NCBI GenBank assembly: GCA_964561525.1
Contig: CAZLPY010000050.1
Coordinates: 1 to 7,868 of the forward strand
Source: CAZLPY01 sp964561525
GTDB lineage: Bacteria > Patescibacteriota > UBA1384 > CAJBMM01
DNA: 7,868 bases
Direction of reading: 5' to 3'
Positions 6,062 through 7,868 of this stretch are shown piece by piece. Every line of letters starts with the position of its first letter. Position 1 is the first letter of the stretch. The notes below the pieces were generated by a model. It worked only from the letters and a program-made list of their open reading frames with translations. It was not told the DNA's origin and searched no databases. Both the position numbers and the translations under genes were made by a program.

Positions 6062-7868
6062 CGATCACCAATAATACCATACCATACCACATGAGCTTCA
6101 TTTTGTCACTAGTGGTTGTAACCGTTTCCTGAAGTTCTGAAGTCCCGGAAGCTGGTGGAGACCCTGCAGCGAGCGCAGTATTTACCAATGGGGAAATATC
6201 AGATGCAGCCACGCCGTCCTGACTGCCTTTTTGGGCAGCTTGCTTGAGCGGCTTACTGTCACTTGATAAGGGCGGCGCAGTGACCTTTGCACCAATCGCT
6301 GCCAGTGTTAATGTGTCCCCATCAAAATACAAAAACCCTTCGATTGCCGCCTTGTCGGCGCGATTCGCCTCAGGAGCATCTCCTTCCCAGTGTACTGACA
6401 CAATCCTTTCCTCGGTATCAAGCTTCCAACCGGTCTTCGTCACGCTTGATAGCGTACCCGAAAGCACTACCCAGTGATTGTAAAGCCCCGTGAGGTCTGA
6501 GTGATCAGGAATGAGCGTGGTCAAAAAATCTACGCCGCCATCTAGTGGCACAAGTGTTTTTGACCAATGCATCAGCACCGCCACTCCAGCTTTATTGACC
6601 GTGCCCATAAATCGCACGTGTGCACCACGAGTTAGTCCAGGTGGTGGCCGACCAATCGTCCACTCTAGCATCATCAGCTGCCCCGCTGACAACTGCACCA
6701 GCACTTTGGTTGCATCAAGCACATCAGGTGGCACTTCCACATACCCTTCCCAAATGCCGCTTTTGCCTGCAGTAAGCCCATCAATGCTACTGATGATCAC
6801 GTCAGAAGCTAATAGCGAAGACGTGCGAAAACTCTGATTAAAAACTAAAACATTTCCAGCAACGTCACGGGCGGTCACCAAAGCGGTATAATCGGTGTCC
6901 GGATCAAGACTACTAAGCGTGGTGGTGTGGCTTAAGGTAAGCCGACTGATGTGGTGTTGCTGCACGCTCGGATCCGCGCCATTCCCCAGTACAATGTCAT
7001 CACTGGTTTTTTCATCGGTCACAAAATGCAGCTTTGCTGAGTCAAGACCAGCAGCGATCTGCGATGGCACACTTAAAGTTGGAGCGGTGTGATCAATGAT
7101 CACTGAACCAAGGGCCACATTTGCACTGGTTAGTCCGAGCGCCGATTCTGACACCGCGCTGACAACATACGTACCGTCAGGCACTGAGTTGAACAAGTCA
7201 TCCACCTGCCATTTTCCACCGACAACTGGGACTTTCTTTTGCATGTGATTGCTTCCACTATCGGCTTCAATTACAACAATTGATGCGCTGGCACTTCCCC
7301 CAAACTGCCCGGTATTTGGGTCGATTCCCTGCTTTACCAGCGTGATCGTCGGAACACTCTCAAGTAGTAATGTAATATCTCCACTATGATTACTGGCCCA
7401 TCCTAGGGAACCAACCAAAGCATTATGATCAATAAATTGCGTCACCGCGCGCCCAGCTCCGCTCCGGTATACATAAGCCTGCCCACTGTGCCAGTATTGA
7501 AGCATGTTCCCATTGCTTGAGATAGCCATCGGGTCAGCAGAGAGAGTGACCGCGTCGGTCGGCCACGAATGCAGCGATCCATCACCATACTGCACTACTA
7601 CTTGATCAAGATAGGACACGGCTGTAATACAGCCTGGACAGAAAGCAATTGCATCGCCACTTGCCTGCCAGATTATTACCCGATTTGATTCTATTCCAAC
7701 CGGCCCGCGTGAGGTCATCACTATACGGTCGTCAAAACAGGGGCGAGAGCTTAACCGTTGCCCGTCCCACCAACTAACGACTGCTCCGTCTATCCACGCA
7801 ACTTGACCCTTGAACGCACTGACCATTGTTATATTCTGCGGATGGGCAATCGTCTGGATCGTATGATC
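6012..7868 (-). CDS. Large surface protein with propeller-like, Ig/FnIII-like and tandem OB-like regions and C-terminal membrane anchor (N-terminus outside window)
   Basis: The frame is open to the window edge, giving 618 residues. A Met codon exists at 7826, but it lacks a ribosome-binding site and the 14 codons before it read as ordinary protein, so the true start, probably with a signal peptide, lies beyond. Numbering from that Met: about 5-155 has W/G-rich short-strand repeats like a beta-propeller (GQVAWIDGAVVSWWDG, NMLQYWHSGQAYVYRSG) and a CPGC motif (63-66). About 158-247 is an Ig-like module ending IIDHTAPTLSVPS; 250-335 is FnIII-like (LDPDTDYTALVTARDVAGN, 307-325). About 355-425 (GYVEVPPDVLDA ... 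GAHVRFMGTVNKAG) and 447-512 (WVVLSGTLSSVTKTGWKLD) look like two OB-fold repeats. A Ser/Ala/Pro/Thr-rich linker leads to a membrane helix (about 577-598) and the basic tail RNRSKP. No catalytic site is recognised; adhesion or ligand binding is inferred. It overlaps tsaE by 50 bp. Confidence 0.82.
   Translation of the reverse strand, partial: DHTIQTIAHPQNITMVSAFKGQVAWIDGAVVSWWDGQRLSSRPCFDDRIVMTSRGPVGIESNRVIIWQASGDAIAFCPGCITAVSYLDQVVVQYGDGSLHSWPTDAVTLSADPMAISSNGNMLQYWHSGQAYVYRSGAGRAVTQFIDHNALVGSLGWASNHSGDITLLLESVPTITLVKQGIDPNTGQFGGSASASIVVIEADSGSNHMQKKVPVVGGKWQVDDLFNSVPDGTYVVSAVSESALGLTSANVALGSVIIDHTAPTLSVPSQIAAGLDSAKLHFVTDEKTSDDIVLGNGADPSVQQHHISRLTLSHTTTLSSLDPDTDYTALVTARDVAGNVLVFNQSFRTSSLLASDVIISSIDGLTAGKSGIWEGYVEVPPDVLDATKVLVQLSAGQLMMLEWTIGRPPPGLTRGAHVRFMGTVNKAGVAVLMHWSKTLVPLDGGVDFLTTLIPDHSDLTGLYNHWVVLSGTLSSVTKTGWKLDTEERIVSVHWEGDAPEANRADKAAIEGFLYFDGDTLTLAAIGAKVTAPPLSSDSKPLKQAAQKGSQDGVAASDISPLVNTALAAGSPPASGTSELQETVTTTSDKMKLMWYGMVLLVIGGISGRLFIFRNRSKP

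Noticed and set aside
6511..6837. 108-codon plus-strand frame
   Set aside because: It is antisense to the surface-protein gene, with Ser/Pro-rich composition expected from the complement of that gene. No promoter or ribosome-binding site was seen.
7824..7826. ATG at 7826 as the real start of the surface-protein gene
   Set aside because: There is no ribosome-binding site before it, the frame stays open to the window end, and a surface protein with a C-terminal anchor should have a signal peptide, which is absent after this Met.
1..7868. Mobile element, CRISPR array, toxin-antitoxin or defence genes
   Set aside because: No transposase, integrase, regular spaced repeats, terminal inverted repeats or defence motifs were seen. 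Nearly all the sequence is accounted for by the listed genes.

Overview
The window is 7,868 bp of compact bacterial chromosome. Every gene I can support lies on the minus strand, so transcription runs from high to low coordinates. The base composition looks balanced, near 45-50% G+C by eye. TGA works as an ordinary stop: it ends both the large surface-protein gene and tsaE. This argues against code-25 lineages such as Gracilibacteria or SR1. Candidate Phyla Radiation (Patescibacteria), perhaps Saccharibacteria, is suggested by three things: tight packing, a very short TsaB, and many membrane-tethered modular proteins (Ig-like, carboxypeptidase-regulatory-like, propeller, OB-like). This is an inference from style and gene content; there is no rRNA or ribosomal protein marker here to settle it.

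In order of transcription: (1) 7868-6012, a large extracytoplasmic multidomain protein with a C-terminal membrane anchor, cut at its N-terminus by the window edge. (2) 6061-5558 tsaE and 5577-5182 tsaB, two partners in making the universal tRNA modification t6A37; all three of these genes overlap. (3) A strong promoter-like sequence directly in front of 5121-3709, a LytR-CpsA-Psr (LCP) family cell-wall glycopolymer transferase. Its transcript would be leaderless or nearly so. (4) 3661-3038, an unrecognised protein with about seven membrane segments, and 3025-2078, a membrane-anchored parvulin-type foldase, only 12 bp apart. (5) A promoter, tRNA-Asp(GTC) at 1925-1849 with encoded CCA, a short heptamer repeat and a probable terminator. 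(6) A second promoter and 1720-1, a membrane-anchored protein with two carboxypeptidase-regulatory-like domains and TolB/PD40-like propeller repeats. Its C-terminus lies outside the window.

Functionally, this is mostly an envelope-biogenesis neighbourhood (LCP ligase, extracytoplasmic foldase, two large anchored surface proteins, a polytopic membrane protein) with translation-fidelity genes embedded in it (tsaE, tsaB, tRNA-Asp). I see no mobile element, CRISPR array, phage gene or defence system. I do not see a convincing wholly new system. The most interesting points are the predicted leaderless LCP transcript, the minimal TsaB that lacks the middle of the family fold, the architecture of the two large surface proteins, and the heptamer repeat next to the tRNA.
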